Assembly (NCBI GenBank): GCA_004519485.1
Contig: CP038131.1
Span: forward strand, 637,001 to 701,000
Length of the DNA stretch: 64,000 nt
Origin: Nannochloropsis oceanica
Taxonomy: Eukaryota; Sar; Eustigmatophyceae; Eustigmatales; Monodopsidaceae
Direction: 5' to 3'
Shown here in pieces: positions 32,901-45,844 of the stretch. The position numbers were made by a program, and so were the translations under genes. Under the pieces are notes generated by a model. That model ran no database searches. It had not been told where the DNA came from and saw only the letters and a program-made list of their open reading frames with translations. The first letter of the stretch is position 1; the number at the start of each line of letters is the position of its first letter.

Positions 32901-35893
32901 AGCGCATACTCCCTTCATCGTCGTTTTCGTTGGACGCTTCTGGCTTTTGGCGGTACGCGACCAAAACCACTCCGTATCCTGTAATGGCTGGCAAGCGGCA
33001 ACAGGCCTTTTACAATCCGCGGGATGAGAACGTCATCCTGTGCGGTGTCGCTATTTCCTTGGATGGCCGACGCTCTACCTACTGCTGGCTGCCACCCCCT
33101 TTTTCGCCCCGTCCCTTTGAGCGTTTTGCGTGCTTGGGCGACGAAAAATCTTCTCCGGATGGACGTGGAGCTACGATTGACAGTGGCGCTGGTGCTATTG
33201 CTGGTGCTATAGGACCGGCGGAGGCGACCAGCAATTTTAAACGACCGTATTCTGCCTACGTAGCAAGCCCCGCCCCTGCTAGCTTGCAGACCCTCCCCGA
33301 GAAAAATATAACGTTGGTGTTCAGCTTCTTGGGGTATGCGCCATGTCGATCTGCTGGTTCCGCCACCGACCTGCACGGTGGCCGGGGTCTAGATTCAAGG
33401 CAGCCCTATCACCTCAAGCAGCAAGCCGCCCCGCACCTGTACAGCAATCCCGCCATGCTGATCTGTCGGCGCTGGAACCGCATAGGTTGCGCCTGGTTCA
33501 ACAAGCATGTAAGTCTCCGAGGCTGGGAGCGCGTCAAGTGGCTATTGGCACAACAAGGTCCTGTTAAAATTCTTTGGGACGCACCCATGGTTCTGGCCGC
33601 TCTCCGAGAGCGCAACATCATGGTGGCAGGACCGCTTGAGGACCCTAAAGTCGGGCTTGCACTGCTAGGCCAAGATAGATTGAAGAGCGGGCCGGCTGGA
33701 GCATCTCACAGTGGTCCATTGCAGCTGTTGGAGCTACCGCCAGGGTGCGAGGAGCGGCATGTGGAGCTGGTGGCAGCGCAAGCCGCGGGACTGTTGCAAC
33801 TGGGGGCAGCGGTGGAGGAAGACCTGGCTGCACACCAGCTTCTGGAGCCCTTTCGGTTGATCGAGATGCCGTTGGCGCCTGTTTTAGCGGAGATGCAATT
33901 TTACGGCATGCGCGTGGACCGTTCATGGTTTCCGGGCGTGCTGCTGGCTATACAGGAACGCCTCTTGTTGCTGCAAGACCTAGCAGACGCCTTTGGGGGC
34001 TTTCACCTCAATCTCAATTGTCAAGACTCTGTTCATCATTTGCTTTACGTCGCACTGCGTTTACCCCCGCCGGCCAAGTGGAGCAAAAAAACAAATGTGT
34101 GGGGCGGAAAAGGGCATTCGAACAAAACAGTGCTAGGGCCTGTGCAGTCGGATTGGCTCGAGAGCATGACGAACGCGTCTCCCGCCGTCAAGATAGTTTT
34201 AGAGTGGCGACGACTAAGCAAGGCGCTTCAGAACCTACAGAAGCTGCGGAGCTGCACTCGCCTTCAACCATTGCTGGGGAGTCATCGGGTCCGCTGTCGG
34301 TTGGATCAGTGTGGAACGGCGACGGGACGCATCATTTTAAGCGAGCCGGCGATGCAGCAGGTGGCGCATGAGGTGACACTACGACAGACTGTGCGTGATA
34401 CCATCCAGGACGAGGTCGAGAGCCAGACTGGGGGCAAAGGTGCTGCGAGTGCTGCAGCGCTGTCCTCGCCTCCGTTGCCACCTGAGCTCTTTACCGACGA
34501 CGTGGCAGCTGCCTTGGACCCTGTCAACGCTATGCCCACTGAGAACTTGGCCGAGCCCCCTCATCGGATGCCGACCCGACAGTCCGGGCTCGCTGTAGCT
34601 GCTGTGCGAGCCGATTCGTATCTGTGGGCTAACGCATCCACGAACAAAGCCGCGGACGGAGAGATTGCTGCCCACCGTGCCACGTCACAATTTGGGACCT
34701 TGCGGTGTATCCTGAGCGCGCGAATTTCGGAGCCCTTCATGCATTACCAGCTGAGACATTTCCCACCCTTGGAGCTCACGCAGGAGCAGCAATTGTTATT
34801 GTTACCGCCGGTACAGTCCACGGTTGAGTCGACCAGCACAATCTCCGTCATGACACTAGCTGATTACTGGCGCTCCCGCGGCTTCAACTACAGCAACGAC
34901 GACGCAGCGCGAATCCGGCAGTGCGTGGTCGAGTTCCCGCCGGGGGTCGTCCTCACCTACCCTGCCGATAAGGTCTTCCGTCGACCCGACATAATTCGGG
35001 ACCCTCAAGCGATCGCCCAAGCCGTCTATGATGATATCGTAACCCCTGCTGTTGCACTCAGCCCTCGCAATGCCTTCATTGCCCCCCGGGGCTGCTTGTT
35101 GCTCTCGGCTGACTACTCTCAGATCGAGCTGCACATCCTGGCGCACTTTTCCAAGGATCCCTTGTTGTGTGAGGCCCTCAATAGGCATGAAGATGTGTTT
35201 CGAAGCCTGGCAGCTTCCTGGAAACGAGTATCGATAGAGAGCGTGACGCCAACCATGCGTGACGAAGCCAAGCAGCTGGCGTACGCAGTGCTCTATGGAC
35301 AAAGCGTCACGGCTACCGCCCAGCTCTTCGCCATCTCCACCGTTGAGGCTGACAAGCTACGGTCTTCCTTCTTGGGCACCTACCCGGGGATTCGAAGCTT
35401 TATTGGGAGCTGCAAGGACTTCTGCAGGGCCCATGGTTACGTGGAAACGCTGTTGGGCCGTCGTCGCTACCTGCCGGGTATTCAGAGTTCCGACGCCGGC
35501 GACCGCGCGCAGGCGGAGCGACAGAGCGTCAATTCGGTATGCCAAGGCTCTGCGGCGGATCTGATCAAATTGGCCATGGTTAATATATATCATGAGCTGG
35601 AGCGCTTGCAGCATGGGGTAGGAAATGGAAGTGATGGTGGTGGGAGTGGTGGTAGTTGTAATGGTGGGAACGGGGAGAGCGGAAGCCTCGGCGATATTCA
35701 CGATTGCCGCTTAGTGCTGCAAATTCATGACGAGCTGCTGTTTGAAGTGAAGGAATCAATGATCTCGGAGATTATGCGAATTGTGAAGAGGTGCATGGAG
35801 GGTGCAATATGTCTGAAGGTGCCTTTGAAGGTGAACCTAAAGATTGGGCCTTCATGGGGCGCGTTGGTTGAGGACAAGGCGAAAGCTAACTGA
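28802..35893 (+). CDS. POLQ: DNA polymerase theta (helicase-polymerase)
   Basis: Two exons: 28802-29700 (donor GTAAGG) and 29962-35893 (acceptor TTACACAG), giving about 2,276 aa. The N-terminal Hel308-type helicase has Walker A APTSGGKS (about 173-180), the DELH box (281-284), GLSATLPNLEEV, GIGIHHAGL, ATSSLGTGINLPA and motif VI QMAGRAGRAG. The C-terminal family A polymerase has motif A DYSQIELHILAHF (Asp at about 2017), motif B RDEAKQLAYAVLYGQ (Lys at about 2070) and motif C QIHDELLFEV (about 2220). All catalytic residues are present. Pol theta performs microhomology-mediated end joining of double-strand breaks. The central region is long and partly Ser/Gly-rich, as in animals. A Gly/Ser/Asn-rich insert (35617-35697) sits just before motif C. 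The start at 28802 opens with Pro/Thr/Ser low complexity and could be later. The next gene (SETD9-like) follows on the same strand. Confidence 0.96.
29919..29954 (+). repeat. (CT)18 microsatellite at pol theta 3' splice site
   Basis: An uninterrupted CT run, preceded by further CT/T-rich DNA from about 29892, forms the polypyrimidine tract just before the acceptor AG at 29960-29961. Confidence 0.95.
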
Positions 35894-37475
<1,582 letters not shown>

Positions 37476-38833
37476 ATGTCATCCTTCCTGAGCCGGCTGC
37501 GGCAGAGAGTTTTGCGTTTCAGTGTCCGGCAGCGGGACCTGCAGGTAAAAAGACAATATCTTGCGTTCCCCCAGCCCATTTCAATACCCTCCCATGCTCA
37601 AGCGCTTGCACACATGCAAGCAGAGGCTAATATGTGATTCAGAACGTGTCCTTGTTCTCTCTCCCCCTGTACCAGAGTAAGCTATTCCAAACTCTCTCCG
37701 TCCCTCTGTCCCGCCTCCACTCCATCACGGTGCCCTCCCTACCTCTCTGAAACCCTCCTCAATCAGAAAGCGCCACACTTCCCAACTGCCCCACTTTTCA
37801 CAATATCTCACAGGAAAAAGCGGACATTGAAACCGCTTTGTTACTCACGTCATGGTGGAACCATATCGTGCTACAAGGGCAAGAGGACCGAAGTGTGCTG
37901 CAGCAAGAAGCGGAGCGTGTGCAACAAATGGCGGGCTTTCAGCAAGTGAGGACCCTCAAAGAAAACCTCGACACCCAGGTCCTGCGCATGTTCAAGGCTA
38001 TACACGCGGCGCGCAAGATTCAAACAGACCCAGCAAAACTATGTGAGATTTATGGACAAAGCCAGAAAGGCAGCAACGACGAAAATGACCCCACCCCTCA
38101 ACATCCCCAGCACTACCAAGAAGTGGAAAATTGGCATCCACCCAAAGGCGCGCGGGGACGACAACAGGCCTCCATGCATTCGCGTGGAGGAACTGGCAGC
38201 AGGGAAGAATACAGGGGCCGTGCCGACGTGGATTCGGTGCGCAAGGCGTTGCGGCAGCAGTTGGGGTTCACGCTCCGCCGAGGGCCCTCCACCATCCCCA
38301 TGGCTGGGGAGGGCATTTTCCTAGAGGGCCGCGTTCGGATTGGGACGATGGTGGGTTTATATCCCGGCTTGGTTTATTTGCAAGAGCATGTGCGGAAGCC
38401 GGAGGAGGTTGCACAACTTTTCCCTGACCCGGACATGTTTTTGTTTCAGAGGTATGATAGGGTTATGGTGGATGGACGGGCAGCAGAGGAGCAACAGCCG
38501 AATGAGTATGCCTTGGCCCATCTTTGTAATCACGGTAAACCAAACGTTATGGCTTTGGCTTATGATTTCGCGCAGGATCCATTAGATTGGGGCGGGTTTC
38601 CGAAGGAATTAAGACCTTATATTCCTAATAGCTACACGCGGCCTCGTTCGTTGCTGGGAAGTCCGGATCAATCAGCGTTGATGCAGTCGGTGGTGCTGCT
38701 GACGACGACAGATGTGGAGGATGGGGAGGAGCTGTTGTTGAATTATCGGTTGAATCCGAAGCATGGTAAGGAGAGCTTGCCATCTTGGTATGTGCCCGTG
38801 GATGTGGAGGAGGACTCTCGACGGTGGGCGTGA
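37476..38833 (+). CDS. SETD9-like SET domain protein
   Basis: Two exons: 37476-37544 (23 codons, donor GTAAAA) and 37814-38833 (acceptor CTCACAG), for 362 aa. Exon 1 reads MSSFLSRLRQRVLRFSVRQ, a basic Arg-rich start like that of animal SETD9 as I recall it. The C-terminal half has the SETD9 order: AGEGIFLEGRVRIGTMVGLY (SET-I entry), PGLVYLQEHVRKPEEV, FLFQRYDRVMVDGR, then ALAHLCNHGKPNVMALAY in place of the usual NHSC-x-PN, PKELRPYIPNSY, and GEELLLNYRLNP (final SET motif with the Tyr). SETD9 proteins are poorly studied putative lysine methyltransferases. The altered NHS motif (CNHGKPNV) makes activity uncertain. The middle (about 80-125) is polar and disordered. It follows pol theta on the same strand after a 1.6-kb gap. 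Confidence 0.85.
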
Positions 38834-39349
38834 AGAGGATACAATTAGGAGGAAGGTGGGCGGCAGGGAAAAAGGACACGTACTTGTGTAAGAGAAAAAG
38901 CACTTTGTTTCAATACAAATATGGAAGAGGGCAGGCTCACCAGATACTATGGTGGAGTTTGGGCTCGTTTCAATGGGAAAGACACCCAAAGCAAAAACTA
39001 CCAACATATACACGCGTGGCAAAGTGTAAATGAAAGCTCCTTTCCTCCTATTTCGTTTCTTCATTGATTCCCTCTTTCGTCGTTTTGTCTGTATGCACGT
39101 ACAACACATAAACTAGGAGTCTTGGCTCTAAGAGAGGGATAGCTGTGAGTTTGCTGGTGCAGCCTCACCTGCACGACCGGCTCCAGCATCAGCATCAACT
39201 TATTCCTGTATTGCCTTTCCTCCCACTATTTCTATTTCCCGGTGACTCTATTATCTTTTTTTGATATTGGTCCCATCCCCCAAGAAAGAGACAAATACAC
39301 AAATTAACAAGACAAAGCCCATTCTTGCCCCTTCATCCCACCCCTCCCT
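38834..39349. other. Convergent intergenic region
   Basis: Lies between the 3' ends of the SETD9-like and SGT1 genes. No gene or repeat is seen. Confidence 0.45.
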
Positions 39350-40728
39350 TCATCCCCACTTCCGCCACTCCATCCCCTCGGGTGCCTTTCTCTCCTCGTC
39401 CTTTTCATAATCCTTGTTGGCGACCTCTCCCCAATTCGTGGATAGCACAGTCCCACCCGACGTCTGATAGCTCTTCACCATTGCCCTGCGTGTATCGTCG
39501 CTAGCATTGGAATAAATGTCTTTGAACAATTTGTTCAACGCTTCCTCCCCTACCGGCTTCTCGCTCTCCAGCTCCTTCGTTATCTCCCGCTCGACCGCGC
39601 CCCAATCCTTATGGCTGGCGTACGGCCGCAACGGCTTGCTGCTAGTACTGCACTTACTACTACTGTAAGAAACTGACGATGAAGGAGAAGAAGAAGACGA
39701 GAGAGGCGGCTGCAAAACAGGAACGGAAGCAGCGTTCGTCGAGGAGGAAGAAGCACTCAAGTCAGGCCAGGGCAAGCCTTCGGTGACTTTCTTGAGCTTG
39801 ATTTCGACTTTGGTTGCAAAAAAAATGATGACACTCTCCTCCGGAATTACAGCCTCAAATAACTGTCTCTTTAGCAGCACGGTACTTCCGTCATTACCCT
39901 TGATTGTGAGTTGACGAGGCTGGATCACCACGCTAGCCTCCCCTTCCTTCAGCCCCTTCTGGAGGAGCGTCACAGTCAGATGGGTCGGGGTCTGATAGTA
40001 TTGATATTTGGGTTGCACAGGCATAGATAAGGCGGCCGCAGTCGTGGGTTTAAGCGTGGTGAGGGGCGCAGGCTCTCTTGTGGTAGTGGTGGTGGTGACG
40101 CTGGACGCCTCCTTCACCCCTTCCTCCCCTTCCTCCATCTCAACCGCCACCTTGCGGAGCCATGTCGCGTACTTTCGCCCCTCCGGCTCAGTACCCTCGC
40201 CCAACAACTGCTTGCCTTCCATGAACGCGATTTTGGCCCGCGCAAAGTCCTCGAGAGCAAAGGCAGCGAGTCCTTGGCGGTACCATGCCACTTCCAAGTC
40301 GGGTTTGAGCGTGGCAGCTTTCGCAGCGTCTTGCATGGCTTGAGGCGGCTTGTCCAGCTTCAGGTATACGGCAGCGCGGGAGGCAAGGGCGATGACGTCA
40401 TCGGGGTGAGTGGTGAGATAGACGGTGTATAGCTATGGGTGTGTGTCGGTGGAGGGAAGAGAGGGGAGGTAGGGAGCAAGGGGAGGAGGGAAGGCTTTGA
40501 GGAAGGAGAAGAGGAGGATAGAAAGCGCCATGCCCAGTCTCAGCCATAAACCCACATATAGCAGAATCAGGGCGGTGGAATTTTGGCGTATGATTTAGGT
40601 CCCAGGCGGAGGAAAAATGCAGCCAACTTTCTTTTTTTCAACCCCATTCCTTCCACAGTGCGGAGGGCACGCACCTCTTCGGCCCTGGCAAACTCCTCGT
40701 CTATGAACGCTTGCTGCGCTTGCTCCAT
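39350..40728 (-). CDS. SGT1: SGT1 co-chaperone (TPR-CS-SGS)
   Basis: Two exons: 40728-40675 (MEQAQQAFIDEEFARAEE, donor GTGCGT) and 40432-39350 (acceptor CCATAG), in phase, for 378 aa. The three SGT1 parts are present. First comes a TPR region whose first repeat is split by the intron (FARAEE then LYTVYLTTHPDDVIALASRA). Next is the CS domain (about residues 155-240: YYQTPTHLTVTLLQKG, LTIKGNDGSTVLLKRQLF, TKVEIKLKK). Last is the SGS domain (DWGAVEREI, GEEALNKLFKDIYSNASDD, RAMVKSYQTSGGTVLSTNW) ending GMEWRKWG. SGT1 works with HSP90 and SKP1/CUL1 ligases, in kinetochore assembly and immune receptor folding. A Ser-rich linker separates CS and SGS. The ATG at 40728 is the first Met of the exon frame. 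It is head to head with the EXS gene, 428 bp apart. Confidence 0.95.
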
Positions 40729-41156
40729 GGCTTCAGGTACAGGAAATATAAGGGATTGTCCCGCATGTGGAATATTGGGATGGGAAGGAGTGTGGTGAGA
40801 CAAAAATTGCGTCTAGAAAATCGGAGGGAGGCTTCTGGCTGGTCGGAACCCGGATGACTGAGCGACGCGGATCATCGTGATGCCGGGCGACGCAACGACA
40901 CCAAGCGGCCCACGCCCCTCTTCTTGCAAGTTGAATGCCTCTTAAGCGTCTGCCATCCAGAGTAGACGCGACAACCACATCAACGTGACAATGACGACTA
41001 ACACCTTGTTACCCGCCACTCAACCGGGGTACCCATGACAGCCGAAGCTAACAAGGCACACCATCATCGAGGCCCCCTCATTTTACGCGCCCGTTATTCT
41101 AACTGCCTTTGCACCCTCCCGAATCGCTGTCACGCAACACTTGACTAGCCAGCGCC
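40729..41156. promoter_or_regulatory. Divergent promoter region, SGT1 / EXS protein
   Basis: 428 bp between start codons. No strong core-promoter motif is recognised; a TATA-like stretch (CTTATATTT read on the minus strand) lies at 40744-40752. Confidence 0.45.
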
Positions 41157-42662
41157 ATGGAAGTCGGTGGGGGCGAGACGGTGGAGAGTGTGCTGAAGCG
41201 GCTTGAACAGAAGAGCGAATACGCCGTGGTACGAGGAACATGCGTAGGCATTCTCTTCATTTCCCTGTGGGCTCTCAACCTGCACGTCTTTAAGGTTGCA
41301 CACATCGACATCTCCTGCATATACCCGGCGAAGCTCGTGCCAAACGCGACAGGGATCAACAGTAATGGTAGCGGAGGAGCGAGTGGCGGGCCAAGTTCCA
41401 GCAACAGCAGCGGCTGTACCAACAGCAGCGGCAGCAACATCAGCAACACCACCTCGAGCAGCAGCAGAATATCCCATTCCGCCCTTCAACAACCCCACCA
41501 GCCCGTGTGCCACCCGCGCAAGGTCGTTGGTCTTGTTACGTCATTAATCATGGGCATGGTGGTATGCACCCTCCTTATGTCGGAGCTTCTGGGTCAACCC
41601 TACCAACACGCCCCCTTTGTCTTCTACTTTCTTCTCCTCGCCGCCCTCCTCTATCCCTTTGACACAACCCGGGTCTTCCGCGAGTTCGCTGTCCTCTTCG
41701 GGCGGGTACTCTGGCTCGTCTTCTTCCCTGGAAGCGAAGTGCATTTCCTAGAAGTCCTAGTGGGTGATATATTGACCAGCATGTCCAAAGTCTTTTTCGA
41801 AATCGGTCTCGCTTGTGTTGCGACTCTCCTCGCCCTCTCCCCCACTTTCTTCCGCGTCCTTTCTCCAGATATCCTACCTACGCTCATGGCAAGTACACCC
41901 TTCATCCTGCGAATCCGCCAATGCCTGGTGCAACACCGAGGGGCGACGTCAGAAAAAAGTCGATTTCTCATTTCGCTCAATATCTTAAAGTACTGCTCCT
42001 CGATTCCTGGCCTATGGCTGCCCCTCCTCCTTGCCCCCCATTACGCAACCCGACAAATTGAACGTGTATTGCTGTGGGTACTGTTAGTTAATTCTTTGTA
42101 TTCTTTTCTATGGGATGTCATCATGGATTGGGGTCTAGGACACATCAACCTGAGCGGCCACGGTAGCAGCAGCAGCAGCACCAGTGGCGGCGGTAGGAAA
42201 GGCGGGGGAGGGGAAAGAAGTCCGTCATCGAGATTAAGGCATTGGGGCCTGAGGCCGACATTGTTATTTGGGTCGGCGGGGTCTTATTATGCGGCCATTG
42301 GGTTGGATTTGGTGCTTCGGTTGGTGTGGGTGTTGAAGTACGTGGAGTTTGACCACCGGCTTTCATATGATAAATTCATGTTGTTGATTGAGGGGTTGGA
42401 GGTGCTCAGGAGAGGGGTATGGTCGATATATAGGATTGAGTGGGAGTGTTTGAATTTGACGGGGGGTAGGAGGGTGGAGGGTGGGGGAGGGATAAGTATG
42501 GTGGATGTTGGAAAGGGGGGACTGGCAGGAGGAGGAGGGTTTGTGGGAAAGAAGGGAGTGGGAGGTCATGATAGTGATGAAAGTGTTGACTTGGAGAGGT
42601 CGTTGGGGATGGATGAGGATGACATTGGAATGGAGGTGACGAGTAAATTGTTGTCGCGTTGA
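41157..42662 (+). CDS. EXS-domain membrane protein (ERD1/XPR1 family, no SPX)
   Basis: A single-exon 501-aa multi-pass protein. After a first helix (TCVGILFISLWALNLHVF) and a Ser/Asn/Gly low-complexity loop (about residues 64-105) comes the EXS region: LLLAALLYPFDTTRVFREF, VLFGRVLWLVFFPGSEVHFL, VGDILTSMSKVFFEIG (motif 'GD.LTS'), FILRIRQCLVQH (motif 'R..QC'), LNILKYCSSIPGLW ('N..KY'), VNSLYSFLWDVIMDWGLG ('YS..WD...DWG'), and YYAAIGLDLVLRLVWVLKY. These match the XPR1/SYG1/ERD1 family. The absence of an N-terminal SPX domain and the size fit the ERD1 branch, Golgi proteins linked to phosphate recycling and retention of luminal proteins. The tail (about 440-501) is Gly-rich and acidic. Confidence 0.9.
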   Translation: MEVGGGETVESVLKRLEQKSEYAVVRGTCVGILFISLWALNLHVFKVAHIDISCIYPAKLVPNATGINSNGSGGASGGPSSSNSSGCTNSSGSNISNTTSSSSRISHSALQQPHQPVCHPRKVVGLVTSLIMGMVVCTLLMSELLGQPYQHAPFVFYFLLLAALLYPFDTTRVFREFAVLFGRVLWLVFFPGSEVHFLEVLVGDILTSMSKVFFEIGLACVATLLALSPTFFRVLSPDILPTLMASTPFILRIRQCLVQHRGATSEKSRFLISLNILKYCSSIPGLWLPLLLAPHYATRQIERVLLWVLLVNSLYSFLWDVIMDWGLGHINLSGHGSSSSSTSGGGRKGGGGERSPSSRLRHWGLRPTLLFGSAGSYYAAIGLDLVLRLVWVLKYVEFDHRLSYDKFMLLIEGLEVLRRGVWSIYRIEWECLNLTGGRRVEGGGGISMVDVGKGGLAGGGGFVGKKGVGGHDSDESVDLERSLGMDEDDIGMEVTSKLLSR

Positions 42663-43584
42663 TATGGTTGATTTCATGAATTTTGGAGTAATGGGGAGGA
42701 GGATTGAAAGGGAAGAGCGCTCTCAGGATGGAGGGGAGGAAAAAGAGTTGAGATGTGTGAGTGCGACTGTCCCATGTCTTAGTGTAGTCCCAGAAGTAGT
42801 GTCTGTTTTATAACGGAAAAATGGTTTTTAAATGTATGTATATAATAAGTCAGAGGGGGCAAGGACGGCAACCGACCTTTCCTCCTCGCTAACATAGTAC
42901 TCTCACGTGAACGAAACGATAAAAAGTATTTTGGCCTCCCTTCTTTCTCCTCGGTGATTGAGGACAGAAGAAGGAAAATATAGTGAAATTAACTCAAGAA
43001 TAATGCGGAACCAAAAAATATTATACATGCTTGCTGACTTTTCTCATCGTCTAATTTTCGGGTTTCCATCATTCTTTTCCCTCCCCCAAAATGCATGGCT
43101 GGGGAGGATTATGTTATCGTGGGATTTTTGTCCCTCTGTTTTGGCCGTTACTACCACCACTGCAGCTACTACTTTTCATTCAATGCTGATTTGCTCATTT
43201 GCCCGTCCACTAAATTGCAATGTTCCTTAATTTCCCAGATAGTTTTTCACTCAGGCAGAGACAAGCTTGCTCTCGTTCTCTTTCCTGCTTTCCTATTTTA
43301 CATGCATAAGTACAATTTTTCGGCCGCAGTACCCACACACCAAGTCCTGATGATGGTGATAGTGGTTGTATTGATGACAGTGCTCGGGGTGTGTCGTTTG
43401 TCATGCGCACGAACCCAATAAAACTCGTCTCCGACATACCCACACACAGCACGTGGTACAAAAGTAAAATAAATTACATATCTGCACCAAAAAAGCTCAC
43501 ACCAGTTATCATCATCAGATCATTTCCCAACTTTTAGGCGAGTTGGGGCTGTTGTTGCTGGTGCTGTTGTTGCTGGTGCTGTTG
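42663..43584. other. Convergent intergenic region
   Basis: 0.92 kb between the 3' ends of the EXS and START genes, AT-rich in places. A GTT-GCT-GGT imperfect repeat lies at 43547-43582, next to the START gene stop. No gene is seen. Confidence 0.45.
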
Positions 43585-44895
43585 TCATTGATCCAGCAGT
43601 TCCCCAAACCTATTATCCTGCCGCCCTTGGTCTTTCTGCCCCTGCTGCTTCCCTGAATGCAAGGCCTTCCTCAGACTGTCCGCAAAATCCACCACCCCTC
43701 TCACACTAAATTTTTCGGCAACAAACGGGGGAACTCCTGCCGACTTGACGTGACTCACAGTCGTGAGTTGCGCGCGGTCGGGGTCCGTCGGATGGGGCTT
43801 TACCTCGGTCACTCCCAAAATAATCTCCGATCGAGCGAAGGCGGAGGAGCGTGGTACTTCCGGGTGATCGGTGTATTTGGTCAGCATAACCTGACTACCA
43901 TCGGGCCGGCGAATAACGTGCATGATCGTACAAAATTCATGCGCGCGTTTCTGTAACGGAGGCAGGGTACGATTTCGGACAATTTTGGTGTTGGGCCCTA
44001 CTTGTGCGATATCTTGCCGGCCTTTGCTGTATTTATTGTACTCGGCCACACGCTCCGAGTCGACCAACAAATCTATCACCGCGTCCGGCGGCGCGTGCAA
44101 GACCGTCGACAGCTTCAGGCATGGGTATTCCCTCCCATATGTATCCTCTGCCTGCACCCGCTTCCACACCTTAGTGTCCTCCTTCTCTGAGACCTGATGC
44201 CAGTCATCCCCCTCCTCAATCAAGGCTTTGTGTCCCTCTTCCTCTAAAGAACGAAGCAACGACAGGTACCGCGAGTCTACCCCATCCAGAGACGCCGCAC
44301 CATCGCCAGCCAAAACTTCTCCAGTCGCATCCATTAGCCCTGCCTGCTGCCGTCTCAACTGCCGAATCAATCTCTCGGCAAACAAGCCCAGATTTCTCGT
44401 AGATCTCTTTTCCGACGCTCCTTTCTGCCGTTGCGACCGTTGGGGCAAGCGAGATATCAGCGCTGCAACCAGTTTGGATGAATTGGAAAATCGCCAGGAT
44501 TCCCTTAAATGAAGCACTTGAGAACGTAACCGCATGCGGATCCTCTGCAAAGGCCACGTGCGACGGGCCATGCCCCCGCTCAAGTCGAGCACGTTGAGGC
44601 CGTCGTCGTAGTGGTGTCCCGGCGCCGCGGCAGCTCTGGAAGCCTTCCGAAGCCGGCGGTAGCTCAGCTTGCTGCTGCTACTCTTCCCTGTGATGCTGTC
44701 ATAGTCAAGAGGTCCGTCCATGTTCTCATTTCTTGAGGCTGCCCCACCTAGGCCGTCGAAAGTCATAGGTAAGCGGACATGGCTCCCAGCCGAGCCTGAG
44801 CCTCTGCCCTTCTCGCCTTGCACGATCAAGACCCGAGACACGACCAACACCCCGCACGCTACTACGACAAACAATAGACGTGCCAGCATGAGCAT
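43585..44895 (-). CDS. START-like lipid-binding protein with N-terminal membrane anchor
   Basis: A single-exon gene of 436 aa from the ATG at 44895. The N-terminus MLMLARLLFVVVACGVLVVS is a signal peptide or anchor. It is not followed by Phe, so plastid targeting is not indicated. A basic, disordered middle (residues about 30-210) leads to a START-like domain (about 230-430): DDWHQVSEKEDTKVWKR, LKLSTVLHAPPDAVIDLLVD, RVAEYNKYSKGRQDI, HEFCTIMHVIRRPDGSQVML, and the C-terminal helix FSVRGVVDFADSLRKAL. START domains bind lipids or sterols in a hydrophobic pocket and carry them between membranes; the ligand here is unknown. Similar diatom and Nannochloropsis-type proteins are usually annotated only as START domain proteins. 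It is head to head with the plastid SAP gene, 949 bp apart. Confidence 0.82.
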   Translation of the reverse strand: MLMLARLLFVVVACGVLVVSRVLIVQGEKGRGSGSAGSHVRLPMTFDGLGGAASRNENMDGPLDYDSITGKSSSSKLSYRRLRKASRAAAAPGHHYDDGLNVLDLSGGMARRTWPLQRIRMRLRSQVLHLRESWRFSNSSKLVAALISRLPQRSQRQKGASEKRSTRNLGLFAERLIRQLRRQQAGLMDATGEVLAGDGAASLDGVDSRYLSLLRSLEEEGHKALIEEGDDWHQVSEKEDTKVWKRVQAEDTYGREYPCLKLSTVLHAPPDAVIDLLVDSERVAEYNKYSKGRQDIAQVGPNTKIVRNRTLPPLQKRAHEFCTIMHVIRRPDGSQVMLTKYTDHPEVPRSSAFARSEIILGVTEVKPHPTDPDRAQLTTVSHVKSAGVPPFVAEKFSVRGVVDFADSLRKALHSGKQQGQKDQGRQDNRFGELLDQ

Positions 44896-45844
44896 TTGCA
44901 GAGACGGTGGTGTAGGCGGGGAATGGAGGTGCTCAAGGAGAAAAGTAGCTCGCGTGGAATGTTTCAACGAAAGCAAGGGGGGAGAAGTGAGGGATTGTGG
45001 CCCGGCTTAGTCGTAACCCTATCGCACTACTTGATCCGCAGATTGTGGGCTCTAAAGAAAGGGCTGGTCGTGGGCCAGCGTAACTTTTGCTCGGACAAGA
45101 ATCAGCCCCGAATCTTACCGATGCAAGTGTCTGACTGGGCCTCCCTAGCACACACGACCGACCGCCGCCCAAGCAACCCTTCGTCGTGTCCCTTTGCTGG
45201 CTCTTGGCTTATCCTGTATGATGGGAAGAGGAATGAAAGGATCCGAAATTGGGTCTTAAAAAGACATCGGGAGAAGCAACAAAAACTACGCTGACACAAC
45301 TTCAGAGCTCAGGAAAGTGCCAAGACGCTAACGTTACGAACGGGGAGTTCGAATTGATGACCAGCAGTGATCAACAAACAACAAAAAAAAGACCGGCAGC
45401 AGTCGTCATCCATTAGGCCTCTTCCTGCACATGGCGAAGCTAGACATCCATTTCTTATGTCGGATGTGATGACCCTAATCCTGACCCTATTTTCCTGCAC
45501 GAATTATTACATTATAACCAAAGGATGGGGATGCATAAGGAAGAATCATCCCACGTGTGAACAAGAGCAATGGAATAACGCTACACGACGAAACTGAAAA
45601 TCCGGGGGCCTCAAGGACTGCTTCTGCCTCCACTTAAATGTGTTTGCAAGGAAATGTCGGCAGGTTTGAGACATAAATAGTCAGGCCTTGGGAGCTCACC
45701 TTGCTTCTCTACCGTCTTCCACTTTCAAACAGGGCACGCGTAAAACGCGTCCAAGCCCGCCGCCTCGCTAGCCCGTCGTCCACCCCACAACTCTCTTCAA
45801 GGAACAACTTACCTTCAGGCAGGAGCAAGGAACAGGCTACAGCA
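44896..45844. promoter_or_regulatory. Divergent intergenic region, START / plastid SAP protein
   Basis: The longest of the head-to-head spacers (949 bp). A TATA-like CATAAATAG lies at 45672-45680, about 165 bp upstream of the right-hand ATG. No further gene is seen. Confidence 0.45.

Noticed and set aside
33745-34371. 208-codon second plus-strand frame inside pol theta
   Set aside because: A shadow of the polymerase region without motifs.
45348-45354. TTCGAAT T-loop-like sequence
   Set aside because: Flanks cannot pair into a T arm and no tRNA A-box lies upstream.
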